Below, one piece after another: positions 36,201-45,144 of a stretch of DNA of 64,000 bases. Numbering within the stretch: the first letter of the stretch is position 1; every line of letters starts with the position of its first letter. The position numbers were made by a program, and so were the translations under genes. Source of the stretch: Amycolatopsis coloradensis (GTDB lineage Bacteria; Actinomycetota; Actinomycetes; Mycobacteriales; Pseudonocardiaceae); assembly GCF_001953865.1 (NCBI RefSeq), contig NZ_MQUQ01000001.1:330890-394889 (forward strand), read 5' to 3'. The notes under the pieces are model-generated. The model did not search any database. It was not told where the DNA came from and saw nothing but the letters and a program-made list of their open reading frames with translations.

Positions 36201-39162
36201 TCGCGGCGAGCCAGGCCGGGTCCGGCGCGGGCCGGCTCGGTGCCGCGGGAACGGGAGGCCGGGTGCCCGCGCCGTTGGTCGGGGACGCGGGTCGCGCGGG
36301 CACCGGCGCCGGGAGTGCCACAGCACCGCCCTCCGGTGGGTAGTGCTTGCCATAGTTGGCGCCCAAGATGGGCACGGTCGCCCGGCCCACCGCCGGCTTC
36401 GGTTCCGGCTCACGACGATCGTAGGACTCCCACAACGCGGCGAAGTCCATCCGCACCCCGGCGACGGCCAGTTGTCCCAGCGCGTCGAACAGGCTCGCGA
36501 CCCCGTTGCCGCGACGGGAGTCGGTGCTGATCGCCCGGTGGGGCCGGTCACCGAGCACGGCGTTCACCAGGCCGGTCAACACCGAACCCGCCCCCACCTC
36601 GACGAAGGTGCGGGCACCGTTGCGGTACAGGGCCTCGACCTGCTCGAGGAACCGGACCGGCGCGCTGAGCTGGTCTGCCAGCCTGCGCCGGATGTCGTCC
36701 GGGTCGTCCGGATACGGGGCCGCGTCCTGATTGCCCAGCACCGGCACGCTCGGACGGTGCACCGGCACGGAAGAGAGGAAGTCGAGCAGCGGCTCGCCGG
36801 CCGCGGCGACCAGCGGACTGTGGAAGGCGTGTGACACGGCCAGGCGTCGCGATCGGATGCCTTCGCCGTCCAGGAGGCGCTCCAGACGCTCGACCTCGCC
36901 GACCCGGCCCGAGACGACCACCTGGTCCGGACCGTTGTGGTTCGCCACCCACAGCCCGTCGTCACCGAGGGTCCGGAGCAGTTCCCGGATCCGTGCCGCC
37001 GGAGCGCTGACCGCGAGCATCGTCCCCGGCTCGGCGTTCACCTTCACCATCAGCTCGCCGCGCTCACGCGCGAGGCGCACCAGAGTCGGCGCGTCCATGA
37101 CGTCGGCGGCATGCAGGGCGACCAGCTCGCCGAGGCTGTGCCCGCCGGTGAAGTCCGGGCGGATGCCCAGCGACCGCAGCACCTCCAGCAGCGCCAGGCT
37201 GTGCACGGCGAGGGCGGGTTGGGCCCATTCCGTGCTGGTCAGCGTTTCCCGCTGGGCTTCGCGCTCGGCGTCGGTGAAGACGGGCACCGGATGCGCCACC
37301 TCGTGCAGGGCGTGCTCGCCCATGGCGACCGAAGCGGCCAGATCCCACGCCGCCAGTGCCTTCGGCAGATGCATCGCCACGTCCCCGCCCATACCGGGGT
37401 ACTGGCTGCCCTGGCCGGGAAACAGCAGGCACAGCCCGCCGGACTCGGCCTCCCCGGCCGCGTAGTGGGAGCCGGCCGGGGTGGAGAACGGTTCCTCCGG
37501 CCGTGCCTCGACCTGTCGCCGCACCCGGTCCACTTCGCGCAGTAACTCGTCCCGGTCGCCCGCCACGAAGGCGACACGGTGGGCGTCTTCGCACCGGAAG
37601 GCGCGTTGTGCCGTGCGAGCCGTCGCCGTCAACGGGCCGCCCTCGGCGAGCCCGTCCAGCCGCTCGAGCAACTCTGCCGGAGAAGACGCGCTGAGCGGGA
37701 CCAGTTCGGCGGGCAAGGCGCGGAAACGGGGCGCCCGGCGTGCGGTCGAGCCATCCCCCGGCCGGTATTCCTCGACCGTCACGTGGAAGTTGCTGCCGCC
37801 GAACCCGAAGCTCGACACCGCGGCACGACGCGGGTGAGAACCGTCGCGAACCCACGGACGGGGCGTGGTGTTGAGGTAGAGGGCGCTCTCGTCCCAGTGG
37901 AGGTCCGGGTTGGGCCGGTCCACCTTCGCGGTCGCGGGGAGCACGCCGTGGTTCACCGCCAACAGTGCCTTGAGCAGGCCGACCGCACCCGCCGCCGACT
38001 TCAGGTGCCCCAGCTGAGACTTGACGGAGCCGACCGCGCACCGGGGCCTGCCATCACCGGAGCCGAAGACCTCGAGCAGCCCGGCGGCCTCGGCGGCGTC
38101 CCCCGCCTTGGTGCCCGTGCCGTGGGCCTCGATCAGCTCCACGGTCTCCGGGCCATACCCGGCCGCCCGGTACGCCCGGCGCAGGGCACGGGCCTGCCCC
38201 TGCGGCACGGGGGTGTAGACGGCGGAGCCCCGTCCGTCCGACGAGCTGCCCAGCCCTTTGATCACGCCGTAGACGCGGTCGCCGTCGCGTTCGGCGTCGG
38301 CGAGGCGCTTGAGCGCGTACACCACCAGGCCCTCTCCCAGAACGGTGCCGTCGGCGCGGTCGGAGAACGGACGGCAATCGCCCGACGGCGACATGGCGGG
38401 TGTCTTGGAGAAGCACATGTACATGAGGATGTCGTTGGCGGTGTCCGACCCACCGGTGATCATCACGTCGGCCCGGCCGAGCGACAACTGGTCCACGGCC
38501 GCCGACAGGGCGGCCAACGAGCTCGCGCAGGCGGCGTCGGTGGTGAAGTTGGTGCCGTGGAAGTCGAACCGGTTGGCGACGCGGCCGGCGACGACGTTGT
38601 CGAGCAGCCCCGGGAAGGTCTCCTCCTGCCACTCGGGATAGTGAGCGGCGATGCGGTCGCAGATCCGCTGCGCCTCGGGTTCGGCGACGTTCGACTCGCG
38701 CAGCGCCTTGAGCCACACGGGACGCTGCATCCGCGCGGCCATGGTGTACAGCAGTTCCACCGCGGCCGTGCCGAGCACGACACCGACGTTCTCCCCGTCG
38801 GGCGGTGTCCGGCCGCCGAACGCGTCGGCGAGCACCTTCTCGACCGCGACCAGCGTGAGAAGCTGGGTGGTGTCGGTGGCGGCCAGCGCCTTGGGCGGGA
38901 TCCCGAACGACAGGGTGTCGAAATCGGTCGGCCCCAGGAAGGCGCCACGTCGGCTGTAGGTCTTGTCCACAGCGGACGGATCGGGGTCGTAGTAGTCCTC
39001 CGCCAGCCAATGCGTCGGAGGAATCTCGGTGATCAGGTCCCGTCCGGTGAGGACCGCCCGCCAGAAGTCCTCGATGGTGTCGCAGCCGGGCAGCAGCGCA
39101 CTGACTCCGACGACGGCGATCGGGACCTGGCGCGGGTTGGACGGATCGGTCATCGTGTCCAC
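33226..39162 (-). CDS. Megasynthase: KS - AT - ACP - KR - DH (PfaA-like)
   Basis: This 1978-residue synthase has a ketosynthase (about 12-520; Cys212 in DAACASS, His347 in HGTGT, GHLKSAAG); an acyltransferase (about 585-880; LFPGQGSQYPGMG, Ser676 in GHSLGE, HAFHSPL); a single ACP (about 1095-1170; Ser1129 in LGIDSIKRVEVL, the hallmark of PUFA-synthase ACPs); a ketoreductase (about 1410-1700; VVSGGARGIT, DYAMGN); and a polyketide-type dehydratase (about 1690-1975; HSVAGTPVLP and DGALQ). PfaA proteins normally carry 4-9 tandem ACPs, so one ACP and a fused DH are notable. The GTG at 39162 has GGAG 6 bases upstream; the ATG at 39153 is an alternative. It follows the PfaD-like gene by 17 bases and overlaps the next gene. 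Confidence 0.92.
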   Translation of the reverse strand: MDTMTDPSNPRQVPIAVVGVSALLPGCDTIEDFWRAVLTGRDLITEIPPTHWLAEDYYDPDPSAVDKTYSRRGAFLGPTDFDTLSFGIPPKALAATDTTQLLTLVAVEKVLADAFGGRTPPDGENVGVVLGTAAVELLYTMAARMQRPVWLKALRESNVAEPEAQRICDRIAAHYPEWQEETFPGLLDNVVAGRVANRFDFHGTNFTTDAACASSLAALSAAVDQLSLGRADVMITGGSDTANDILMYMCFSKTPAMSPSGDCRPFSDRADGTVLGEGLVVYALKRLADAERDGDRVYGVIKGLGSSSDGRGSAVYTPVPQGQARALRRAYRAAGYGPETVELIEAHGTGTKAGDAAEAAGLLEVFGSGDGRPRCAVGSVKSQLGHLKSAAGAVGLLKALLAVNHGVLPATAKVDRPNPDLHWDESALYLNTTPRPWVRDGSHPRRAAVSSFGFGGSNFHVTVEEYRPGDGSTARRAPRFRALPAELVPLSASSPAELLERLDGLAEGGPLTATARTAQRAFRCEDAHRVAFVAGDRDELLREVDRVRRQVEARPEEPFSTPAGSHYAAGEAESGGLCLLFPGQGSQYPGMGGDVAMHLPKALAAWDLAASVAMGEHALHEVAHPVPVFTDAEREAQRETLTSTEWAQPALAVHSLALLEVLRSLGIRPDFTGGHSLGELVALHAADVMDAPTLVRLARERGELMVKVNAEPGTMLAVSAPAARIRELLRTLGDDGLWVANHNGPDQVVVSGRVGEVERLERLLDGEGIRSRRLAVSHAFHSPLVAAAGEPLLDFLSSVPVHRPSVPVLGNQDAAPYPDDPDDIRRRLADQLSAPVRFLEQVEALYRNGARTFVEVGAGSVLTGLVNAVLGDRPHRAISTDSRRGNGVASLFDALGQLAVAGVRMDFAALWESYDRREPEPKPAVGRATVPILGANYGKHYPPEGGAVALPAPVPARPASPTNGAGTRPPVPAAPSRPAPDPAWLAAMTDTQRETAAAHTAYQKAMGDSHTAFLKLAEVSLAGMAAVVGDGTVPTADTSRAPEAPPAPAPPPEAVLPAAPVQLPEAPVNLPPPPGTTPGTVPTPLPAPLAEPEQDLESVLLAVVADKTGYPVEMLNGEMDLEADLGIDSIKRVEVLSALRQQVDGLPEVNAARLGALRSLREITDVFGEVMAGGEAVAMTAPAPGPSVKLDAPPGETSNGAGRAASPPERPHRLPLTRLVRRAVPAPLPGLRATGLSAGPVTITADGGGVAEALAAELVGRGIPAEVLTDIPADTPSLVHLGGLRHVGSAGDALVVEREVFRDLRRVSPRFQREGGLLVTVQDTGGDFGASGRQPERAWLGGVAAAARTAATEWPDAMVKALDCERGDRGPQEIARVLAAELLEGGPASDIGLRADGSRTALVRCPAAPAEGDDRIGPGTVLVVSGGARGITAQALRGLAEHARPRLVLLGRTPLADEPIELRDCPDEQSLVRVLVERERERAGEVLTPVEAGARARDVLAGRELRRALAELRAAGSEVRYLEVDVRDAAAVAAALTSVRTEWGPVSGIVHAAGVLADQALADKTDEHFDRVFGTKVDGLRSLLDATATDPLDLICVFSSVAAEFGNVGQIDYAMGNEVLTQVALAEQAGRPGCRVRSIAWGPWRGGMVTRALAERFDERGVPLVDPGAGAAAFVTEVTGAHPDVHVVIAVEGTRTLHGGEHHLRADVVVSEATHGYLADHSVAGTPVLPVALTLEWFLSLAAVWRPGGPVTVGDVRVLRKAVLPDLARGGHRFTVRGRERVIAGEVVLEVELLGESGAAHYHATVSASAGAPRIWSPPSSGEPFDDAPLYDGVVLFHGPRFQVLDGPPVLTADGATGVVLGLRAVGWPDGPWHTDPAAVDGALQLAGLWAAERLGGAWLPMSVGRLLLGREGPVSVPVRCLVRVGDTERDVVTCDVKLVDQAGELVVELADVVFVRRPDVPVDEQAGERAARWALNR

Positions 39163-39179
39163 GTGCGACTCCGGGTATG

Positions 39180-40805
39180 TCAGGCCAAGCGGCGCGGGGC
39201 GGGGATGAACGCGGTAGGGGGAACGGGGACACCGTGGCCGCGCAGTTGCTGCGCCCTCGTCACCGAGGCGGCTCCTTCGAGCAGGTTCAACGCGATCTGC
39301 GCGACCGACCGGTTGGCGGGCTCGGCGAGGTGGCTGCCGGCGGTCCACCGGTTGAACGCACCCATCGCCGGACCGCACCAGACCTGGTAATCGGTGCGGC
39401 GGCCGGAATCGCCCGCGATGGCCCACCGGCTGGCCTTGCCCAGGTACCAGCGGAACACCAGGGCCATGCGGTGTTTGGGTTCGGTCTCGGCACGGAGGAC
39501 CTCATCGGGATCGGTTGCCTTCCAGAACCGGAGGGTCTCCGCCCACACCTCGGCGAACGTGGCGTGCAGGACGTCGCGTTCCAGCTTCACGCGCAACGAC
39601 TCGGGTATCGCTTCCAGCGAAGGGTGGTCGAGGTAGACCTCGTAGAGCTTCGCCGCTCGTGAGGCGTACAGCGTGCCGCGCCGCAGAACCTGGACTTTGC
39701 CGCCGAACTCGAACAGGTCGGCGGACGGCGCCATCGCGACGTCCGCGATGTCCGCTTGGGCCAGCATCGCCTTGGCTTCGTCGGACAAGCCGGACTCCAC
39801 CGCGGACTGATTGACCGAGCCGGTCAACACGTACGAGGCACCCAGCGAGAACGCCGCCGCCACGGCGGCCGGTGTGCCCAGCCCGCCGGCCGCCCCGACG
39901 CGAAGGGAACCGCGGTAGCCGTGGCGCCGCACCACTTCGTCGCGCACTGACATGACCGCGGGCAGCAGAGCCGTGAGGGGCCGGTTGTCCGTGTGCCCGC
40001 CGCTGTCCCCCTCCACCGTGATGTCCTCGGCCAAGGGGACCTCGGCGGCGAGCTGTGCCTCCTCCGGCGTCAAGGCGCCCTCGTCGACCAGCGCCCGCAA
40101 CAGATTCGCCGGAGCGGGGGACAGGAAACGCTCGGCGACCCCCGGATGCGAAACCTTCGCGAACAGGTGAACGGAACGGCGCACACCATGCGGCCCACGC
40201 CGGAGCCCGGTGGCCGCACAGCGCACGACGGCAGCGGTGGGCTCAGTGAACGCGGACACGGAGATCCGGCGGACACCCCGGCGCAGCAACAGATCGGCCA
40301 AGTGGCGCTCCACCGACGGCTCGCTGGGCGAGTGGATGAGGTTCACCCCCCAGTTGTCCCGTCCGGACAGAGCGGAGGCCAGCTCGCTCACGGCGCTGTC
40401 CACTGTGGACACAGGCAGGCCTGCCGCCCCGAAGAAGGCGAGCAGGCCGCTCCGCGCCGCGGCGACCACCATGCCGACCGTGGCGATGCCGTTGGCCATC
40501 TCCCCTACCACGTAGGGAAAGCGTGTCCCGTGGTCGCGGCAGAACGAGAGGTCGCCCAACCACTCGGGGTAGAGCGGTGGCAGCGTGCCGAGATGGCGGG
40601 CATCCCCGAAGGGTGTCGCCACCGCACCGGTCACCGGACCGAACGCCACCCCGGAGTGACCGCCGGCCGTCATCACATGGGTCGGCTCACGGACACGTGC
40701 CGCCGCCGCGGCCAGTCCTGTCGCGTCGAAGACCACCCGTTCCGACACCGCGTCTCGGAGCTGTTCGCTCCACACCTGGGAACGCATTCCGGAACCGGCT
40801 GACAT
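39180..40805 (-). CDS. pfaD: PfaD-type enoyl reductase (FMN, nitronate-monooxygenase-like TIM barrel)
   Basis: This 541-residue protein closely follows the PfaD/omega-3 PUFA synthase ER family. The FMN-binding TIM-barrel part includes GMVVAAARSGLLAFFGAAGL, the substrate segment NWGVNLIHSP, AEDITVEGDSGGHTDNRP with the conserved EADSGGHTD-like motif, and RVGAAGGLGTPAAVAAAFSLGA. The C-terminal part (MAPSADLFEFGGKVQVLRRG, then KHRMALVFRWYLGKASRWA) is typical. It reduces enoyl intermediates in trans. The start at 40805 follows GGAAGGGGG at 7 bases; a further 123 in-frame codons upstream are noise. It is the first gene of the leftward block and lies divergent from the GMC oxidase. Confidence 0.93.
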   Translation of the reverse strand: MSAGSGMRSQVWSEQLRDAVSERVVFDATGLAAAAARVREPTHVMTAGGHSGVAFGPVTGAVATPFGDARHLGTLPPLYPEWLGDLSFCRDHGTRFPYVVGEMANGIATVGMVVAAARSGLLAFFGAAGLPVSTVDSAVSELASALSGRDNWGVNLIHSPSEPSVERHLADLLLRRGVRRISVSAFTEPTAAVVRCAATGLRRGPHGVRRSVHLFAKVSHPGVAERFLSPAPANLLRALVDEGALTPEEAQLAAEVPLAEDITVEGDSGGHTDNRPLTALLPAVMSVRDEVVRRHGYRGSLRVGAAGGLGTPAAVAAAFSLGASYVLTGSVNQSAVESGLSDEAKAMLAQADIADVAMAPSADLFEFGGKVQVLRRGTLYASRAAKLYEVYLDHPSLEAIPESLRVKLERDVLHATFAEVWAETLRFWKATDPDEVLRAETEPKHRMALVFRWYLGKASRWAIAGDSGRRTDYQVWCGPAMGAFNRWTAGSHLAEPANRSVAQIALNLLEGAASVTRAQQLRGHGVPVPPTAFIPAPRRLA

Positions 40806-41088
40806 CCACCATCCCCCTTCCGCGTCCCCACCGCACATCGGTGCGGAGCCACCTGACCGAGTCTGCTTCCCCGCGATGGAACGCATAAGCCGCCTCATCG
40901 TGCTGGCCCGGAAGCGTGATGAATCACCGCGACGCGCGTGGACGGCCGCACGCCGGAGCGAAGGGGCGTGGTGGGAGCGTCGCCACCACATGATCCGGAT
41001 CGTGTGGCCGGGGCCGAGCGCACCATTGCCGCCACCACGGCACGCCCGTGATGTTGAGTACACGACAAGGCGGGTGAAAGGAATCGGT
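40806..41088. promoter_or_regulatory. Divergent promoter region (PfaD-like operon / GMC oxidase)
   Basis: These 283 bases separate two divergent starts and should contain the promoter of the KS-AT-ACP-KR-DH operon and that of the flavoprotein gene. The sequence is GC-rich; no convincing operator repeat or -10 hexamer is seen. Confidence 0.4.
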
Positions 41089-42678
41089 ATGAACGAGGCG
41101 AGTGGCCTGTCCCGGCGTACTCTGCTGGCCGGTGTCGGTGCTGCGGCCACGGCGGCCGTGCTGCCCGTGTCCACGGCCTCGGCCGCGCCGGCCGCCGTGC
41201 CGTCGCGGGAAGAAACGTACCGGGCGGTGGTGGTGGGCAGTGGCTTCGGTGGTTCGGTGGCGGCGTTGCGCCTGGCGCGGGCCGGGATACGGACGTTGGT
41301 GCTGGAGCGCGGCCGGTGGTGGAACAGTCAGCCCCACGACAACACGTTCCCGCGGTTCTTCCACCCCGACCGCAGGGTGAGCTGGCTGGAGCCGACGCCG
41401 GTGATGCCCACGTCGCCGCCGGCGGTGTTCCAGCCCTACACCGGTCTGGTCGAGCGGGTCCGCGGGCTCGGCCTCAGCGTGCTGTGCGGCGCCGGTGTCG
41501 GCGGCGGTTCCCTGCACTACGAGGGTATCTCGTTGCAGCCGTCGGAGGAGTTGTTCACCAGGGTGATGCCCTCGAGCGTGGACTACGACGAGATGGCGGC
41601 GGTGTACTACCCGCGGGTCGCCGCGATGCTGGGCTACTCGCCGATCCCGGACGACGTGCTCAACCACACCCGGTACACCTCCAGCAGGCAGTTCCTGGCC
41701 GACGCCGCCCTCGCCGGGGGGCAGCCGGTCAGGGTGGGCCAACCGATGGACTGGGACGTGGTGCGCGCCGAACTGCGCGGCGAGCTTCCGCCGTGGTCGG
41801 CACACGGCGACGTGCTTTACGGTGTCAACAACGGTGCCCGCCACTCCACCGACAAGACCTACCTCTCCCAGGCCCTGGCCACCGGGCTGGTCACCATCGC
41901 CCCCCTCCACGTGGTCAGCGACATCACCACCGGCACCGGCCGCCGCTACGTCCTGCACTGTCGGCACATCGACACCGATGGCGCGGTCCGGGAGAACGTC
42001 ACAGTCGAAACCGATGCCCTGTTCCTCAACGCCGGCTCCGCCAACACCTCGAGACTCCTGGTCCGCGCCCGCGGCACGGGAGCCCTACCGGACCTCCCAC
42101 CCGACGTCGGCCATCACTGGGGCAACAACGGCGACCGCCTCTACCTGCGCACCAACCCGCTTCGCCCCACCCTCCCCCGCCAAGGCGGGCCGTCCCCCGT
42201 CGCGATGCTGGATTGGGACGCCGCCACCGGACCGGTCACCCTGTTCCACACGCCCGCTTCGTTCGAGACCGAGACGTTCTCGGCCTACGTCGTGGGCATG
42301 GGCATCCCGGAGGGACACGGCAAGTTCGTCTACGACCCGATCACCGACAACGCCCAGCTGATCTGGCCACCCACCGCCGACCTCAACGTCGAAGCCGCCC
42401 TCGCCGCCGCCACCCTCCGCATGACCCTCACCAGCGGCGGAGTGTTCGCCCCTGGCAACGCCGCCGACCCCACCACCTTCCATCCCCTCGGCGGCGCCGT
42501 CATCGGTCCCGTCTGCGACCCCCACGGCCGCGTTCACGACAACCCCGGTCTCTACGTCACCGACAGTGCCCTCATTCCCGGCTCCACCGCCTGCTGCAAT
42601 CCGTCCTGGACCATCACCGCCCTCGCCGAGCGCTGCCTCGACCACATCACCACCCACGACATCGGCACCACCATCTGA
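41089..42678 (+). CDS. Tat-exported GMC oxidoreductase, cholesterol-oxidase-like
   Basis: This 529-residue secreted flavoenzyme has a Tat signal (SRRTLLAGVGAAATAAVLP, residues 8-26; cleavage near ASA-AP at about residue 34). The mature protein begins with the FAD dinucleotide motif VVVGSGFGGSVAALRLA. It has the cholesterol-oxidase features GAGVGGGSLHYEG, the conserved TLYPLGG-like HPLGGAVIG, and the C-terminal DSALIPGSTACCNPSWTITALAERC. It oxidises a sterol or other hydroxylated lipid with release of peroxide. The start at 41089 follows GAAAGGA. Being divergent from the PfaD-like gene, it may share regulation with the lipid synthase, although such oxidases are also common stand-alone genes. 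Confidence 0.9.
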   Translation: MNEASGLSRRTLLAGVGAAATAAVLPVSTASAAPAAVPSREETYRAVVVGSGFGGSVAALRLARAGIRTLVLERGRWWNSQPHDNTFPRFFHPDRRVSWLEPTPVMPTSPPAVFQPYTGLVERVRGLGLSVLCGAGVGGGSLHYEGISLQPSEELFTRVMPSSVDYDEMAAVYYPRVAAMLGYSPIPDDVLNHTRYTSSRQFLADAALAGGQPVRVGQPMDWDVVRAELRGELPPWSAHGDVLYGVNNGARHSTDKTYLSQALATGLVTIAPLHVVSDITTGTGRRYVLHCRHIDTDGAVRENVTVETDALFLNAGSANTSRLLVRARGTGALPDLPPDVGHHWGNNGDRLYLRTNPLRPTLPRQGGPSPVAMLDWDAATGPVTLFHTPASFETETFSAYVVGMGIPEGHGKFVYDPITDNAQLIWPPTADLNVEAALAAATLRMTLTSGGVFAPGNAADPTTFHPLGGAVIGPVCDPHGRVHDNPGLYVTDSALIPGSTACCNPSWTITALAERCLDHITTHDIGTTI

Positions 42679-43446
42679 GGACGAGCACGGATCGGCGAGC
42701 AGCCGACGGTCCGACCGCGCGCCTGATCCGCGGGACGACCAAGAACCATTGAGTGGCCCCGATTCTTTCGACCGGAACTCGACGCCATCGCCGATGGATA
42801 ACCGATCAGTCAGGCACATCACGGTCGACTCGACTTCACGAAGTCTTGAAGTGACACGCCGATCGGTTGTGCCAGCCGCCGGGACAATCGTGCCTTGAAA
42901 CGCCCCATCAGACTCCAGGGCAACGGAATTCGCGGCCGGGAAACGCCATCTGATGAAATCGTGGCACCGAACTGGGGCTATTTTGGAATTCGGTTCCGTA
43001 GCCCGCTTCGTCATCAAGTCGATGCCGTGGCTCCGGCTTCGACAGACGCGTCGAACAAGTTGACGTTGAACTCGGTGAAAATCGTCGCGATCGAATTCAC
43101 CGCCGCCAAAAGGAGCAGAACAAGCGCCATATGAGCCGCACACGCTGTGCGGACCCGGAACCAGGCGTGCTGACGACTGCGATTCAACCCGCCCATCCGG
43201 TGCACGGCACGAAGGTGATCGGCACGTTGGGTGCCTCTCCGCCGGCTGATGTCACTCACCCTGACGCCGATCCGTCACAACCGGGCTCACCCCACCGTCC
43301 GATGGCCAAGCGTCCAGCACTGCAAGTTGACTGAAACCGAAGTCACGAGCGGGAAACCGAGCGATCCCGCCCACCTGCCCCGATCACCTCACCGGACGCG
43401 GCGGTGTCGCTGCCGCGCCGGTGACCTGCATCCGACCAGGAGAGCC
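42679..43446. other. Long intergenic region with small inverted repeats
   Basis: No confident gene is seen in these 768 bases. CCATCG-C-CGATGG (42785-42797) and ACTTCA-8-TGAAGT (42833-42852) are small inverted repeats. A minus-strand frame ending at 43014 could encode a 38-residue hydrophobic peptide from ATG 43130 (MALVLLLLAAVNSIATIF...), but there is no good ribosome-binding site. Confidence 0.35.
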
Positions 43447-44805
43447 GTGACACCGCGAAAGCGCACATACAACGACCTACTCCGCGGCCTGCTGACGGAA
43501 GCGCGGTGGACCAATCACAACTTCGCCTTCGCAGTGAATCGCGTGGCCGCGGAGGCCGGCATCACCCTGCACTACGACCGCACCAGCGTCTCGCATTGGC
43601 TGTCCGGCACACGTCCGCGCCCGCCGGTACCTTCGTTCGCCGCCGAAGCACTGTCCCGCCGGCTCGGCCGTCCGGTCTCCGCGACTGACACGGGCATGGC
43701 GGACACCACCGCGAATGAGGTCGATCCCGTCTTCGCGACACGAGAATCCGGTTTTACCGCGCTGCACCGACTGCTGCGATCGGACTTGGAATCACGTCGG
43801 CGGACCGCCTTGCGCGAGCAGCCGTTCCGGGTCGACTGGGCATCGGCGCCCCGGCGGTATGGACGCCCGGAAAAACCTCATCTTCGTTCGGTCCTCGACG
43901 GTGACCACCAGTCCGGACTTCTGGCGGCGGTTACTGCGATGACTTCGGCCTTCGCCGCCGCCGACCGGGCGTTCGGTGGCGGCCACGCGCGCTTGGCGCT
44001 CGTCGCTTACCTGGAGACCGACATCATGGGATTGGCGCGCTCGGCCACAGCCGAACGTAACGGCGGCCAGCTGGTCAGCAGCTTGGCCGGGCTCACTGAT
44101 CTGGTCGGCTTCATGTGTTTCGACGATCTCCAGCACCATCTGGCTCAGTGCTACTACCGGATAGCGCTTCGCTTGGCCGACGAGGCGGGCGACAGCGCCG
44201 GCCATGCCCTGGTTCTCCGAGGTATGAGTACGCAGGCATGCTTTCTCGGCCACAACCGCCGCGCGGCGCGACTGGCGGACGCCGCCGTGGATCGGATCGG
44301 CACGGTCCAGCGTCCCGGCACACGCGCGGCGCTCCTGGGCCAGGCCGCCGTCTCACACGCCGCCCTGGACGACCGCAAGACCGCGTTGAGTCGATTGTCA
44401 GGGGCCGAGAAGTACCTCGACGGGGCTGACGACCCGCAGGAGCCGAAGGGATCCACCGACCGGGCCGACATCGAGCACCTTGTGGGCCTGGCGCTGATTT
44501 TGCTCCACGACCACGGGCACGCCGAGCACGCACTCCGGGAATCGCTGAGACACCGGCCGGACGGCGAGCGACGTGCGCGCCTGCTGACCACGCATCAGTT
44601 GGCCACATTGCAGCTACGCCAGGGTGATGCCGAACGGGCGTGTGCGACTTGGCAGTGGTTCCTGGACGAGTGCTCGTGGGTCCGCTCCGGACGCGTGCAC
44701 TCCGCGCTGCACGCGATCAAGCGACGACTGCATCCCCATCGCGGCAACATCGTCGTGCGGCAAACGTTGAAACGGGCGGAACGACTGATCGACGCACACC
44801 GCTGA
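43447..44805 (+). CDS. TPR-containing transcriptional regulator (HTH at N-terminus)
   Basis: This 452-residue protein has an N-terminal XRE-like segment (about residues 8-60; LLTEARWTNHNFAFAVNRVAAEAG, then TSVSHWLSGTRPR) followed by a long all-helical part with tetratricopeptide-like repeats. It matches the large actinomycete family of 'regulators with TPR' often placed next to small peptide or metabolite genes. The GTG start at 43447 follows AGGAG. Such proteins often bind a small ligand or peptide through the TPR part. Two very small ORFs follow on the same strand at 45007 and 45107, which could be its targets or partners. Confidence 0.8.
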   Translation: MTPRKRTYNDLLRGLLTEARWTNHNFAFAVNRVAAEAGITLHYDRTSVSHWLSGTRPRPPVPSFAAEALSRRLGRPVSATDTGMADTTANEVDPVFATRESGFTALHRLLRSDLESRRRTALREQPFRVDWASAPRRYGRPEKPHLRSVLDGDHQSGLLAAVTAMTSAFAAADRAFGGGHARLALVAYLETDIMGLARSATAERNGGQLVSSLAGLTDLVGFMCFDDLQHHLAQCYYRIALRLADEAGDSAGHALVLRGMSTQACFLGHNRRAARLADAAVDRIGTVQRPGTRAALLGQAAVSHAALDDRKTALSRLSGAEKYLDGADDPQEPKGSTDRADIEHLVGLALILLHDHGHAEHALRESLRHRPDGERRARLLTTHQLATLQLRQGDAERACATWQWFLDECSWVRSGRVHSALHAIKRRLHPHRGNIVVRQTLKRAERLIDAHR

Positions 44806-45006
44806 TCCCGGGAGCCGGGTGCGTTGTGCCAGACCGAATCTGCTCAGCTGCCGCCGCAGTCTGACCAACGTCTCGGCGCGGCGGTGTTCGACATGTTCGC
44901 GGGCTGGCCCCATCGCGGGCCAGAAGTGCTCGGCAGCCGAGTCAGGACGACACGAACGAGGCCGGCCTGCGGAACATCAGTGATGTGTGACCTGACAAGG
45001 AGCGCT

Positions 45007-45144
45007 ATGGACAGGCTGATGAATACCGCTATCCGGTGGTGGTGGACAGCCAGGTGGTGGTGGCACCTGCACACACCGGCACACCTCTTTCTGCGAGGGC
45101 GACGCCGTGGTAGCTCGGGTCGGCCGCCGAACAGCCGAGGCTGA
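45007..45144 (+). CDS. Trp-rich micropeptide (45 residues)
   Basis: This tiny ORF has an excellent ribosome-binding site (AAGGAG, 5 bases before ATG 45007). The product MDRLMNTAIRWWWTARWWWH... contains two WWW triplets within ten residues, then an Arg-rich C-terminus. Such composition suggests a membrane-active or signalling peptide. It lies 200 bases after the TPR regulator. Triple-Trp motifs occur rarely by chance because TGG is the only codon; the DNA here reads as a TGG-rich tract, so a low-complexity artefact remains possible. Confidence 0.45.
   Translation: MDRLMNTAIRWWWTARWWWHLHTPAHLFLRGRRRGSSGRPPNSRG

Noticed and set aside
37579..39390. A 600-codon + strand frame antisense to the KS domain
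   Set aside because: It has the same GC-bias shadow composition; the minus frame holds DAACASS, HGTGT and GHLKSAAG in order.
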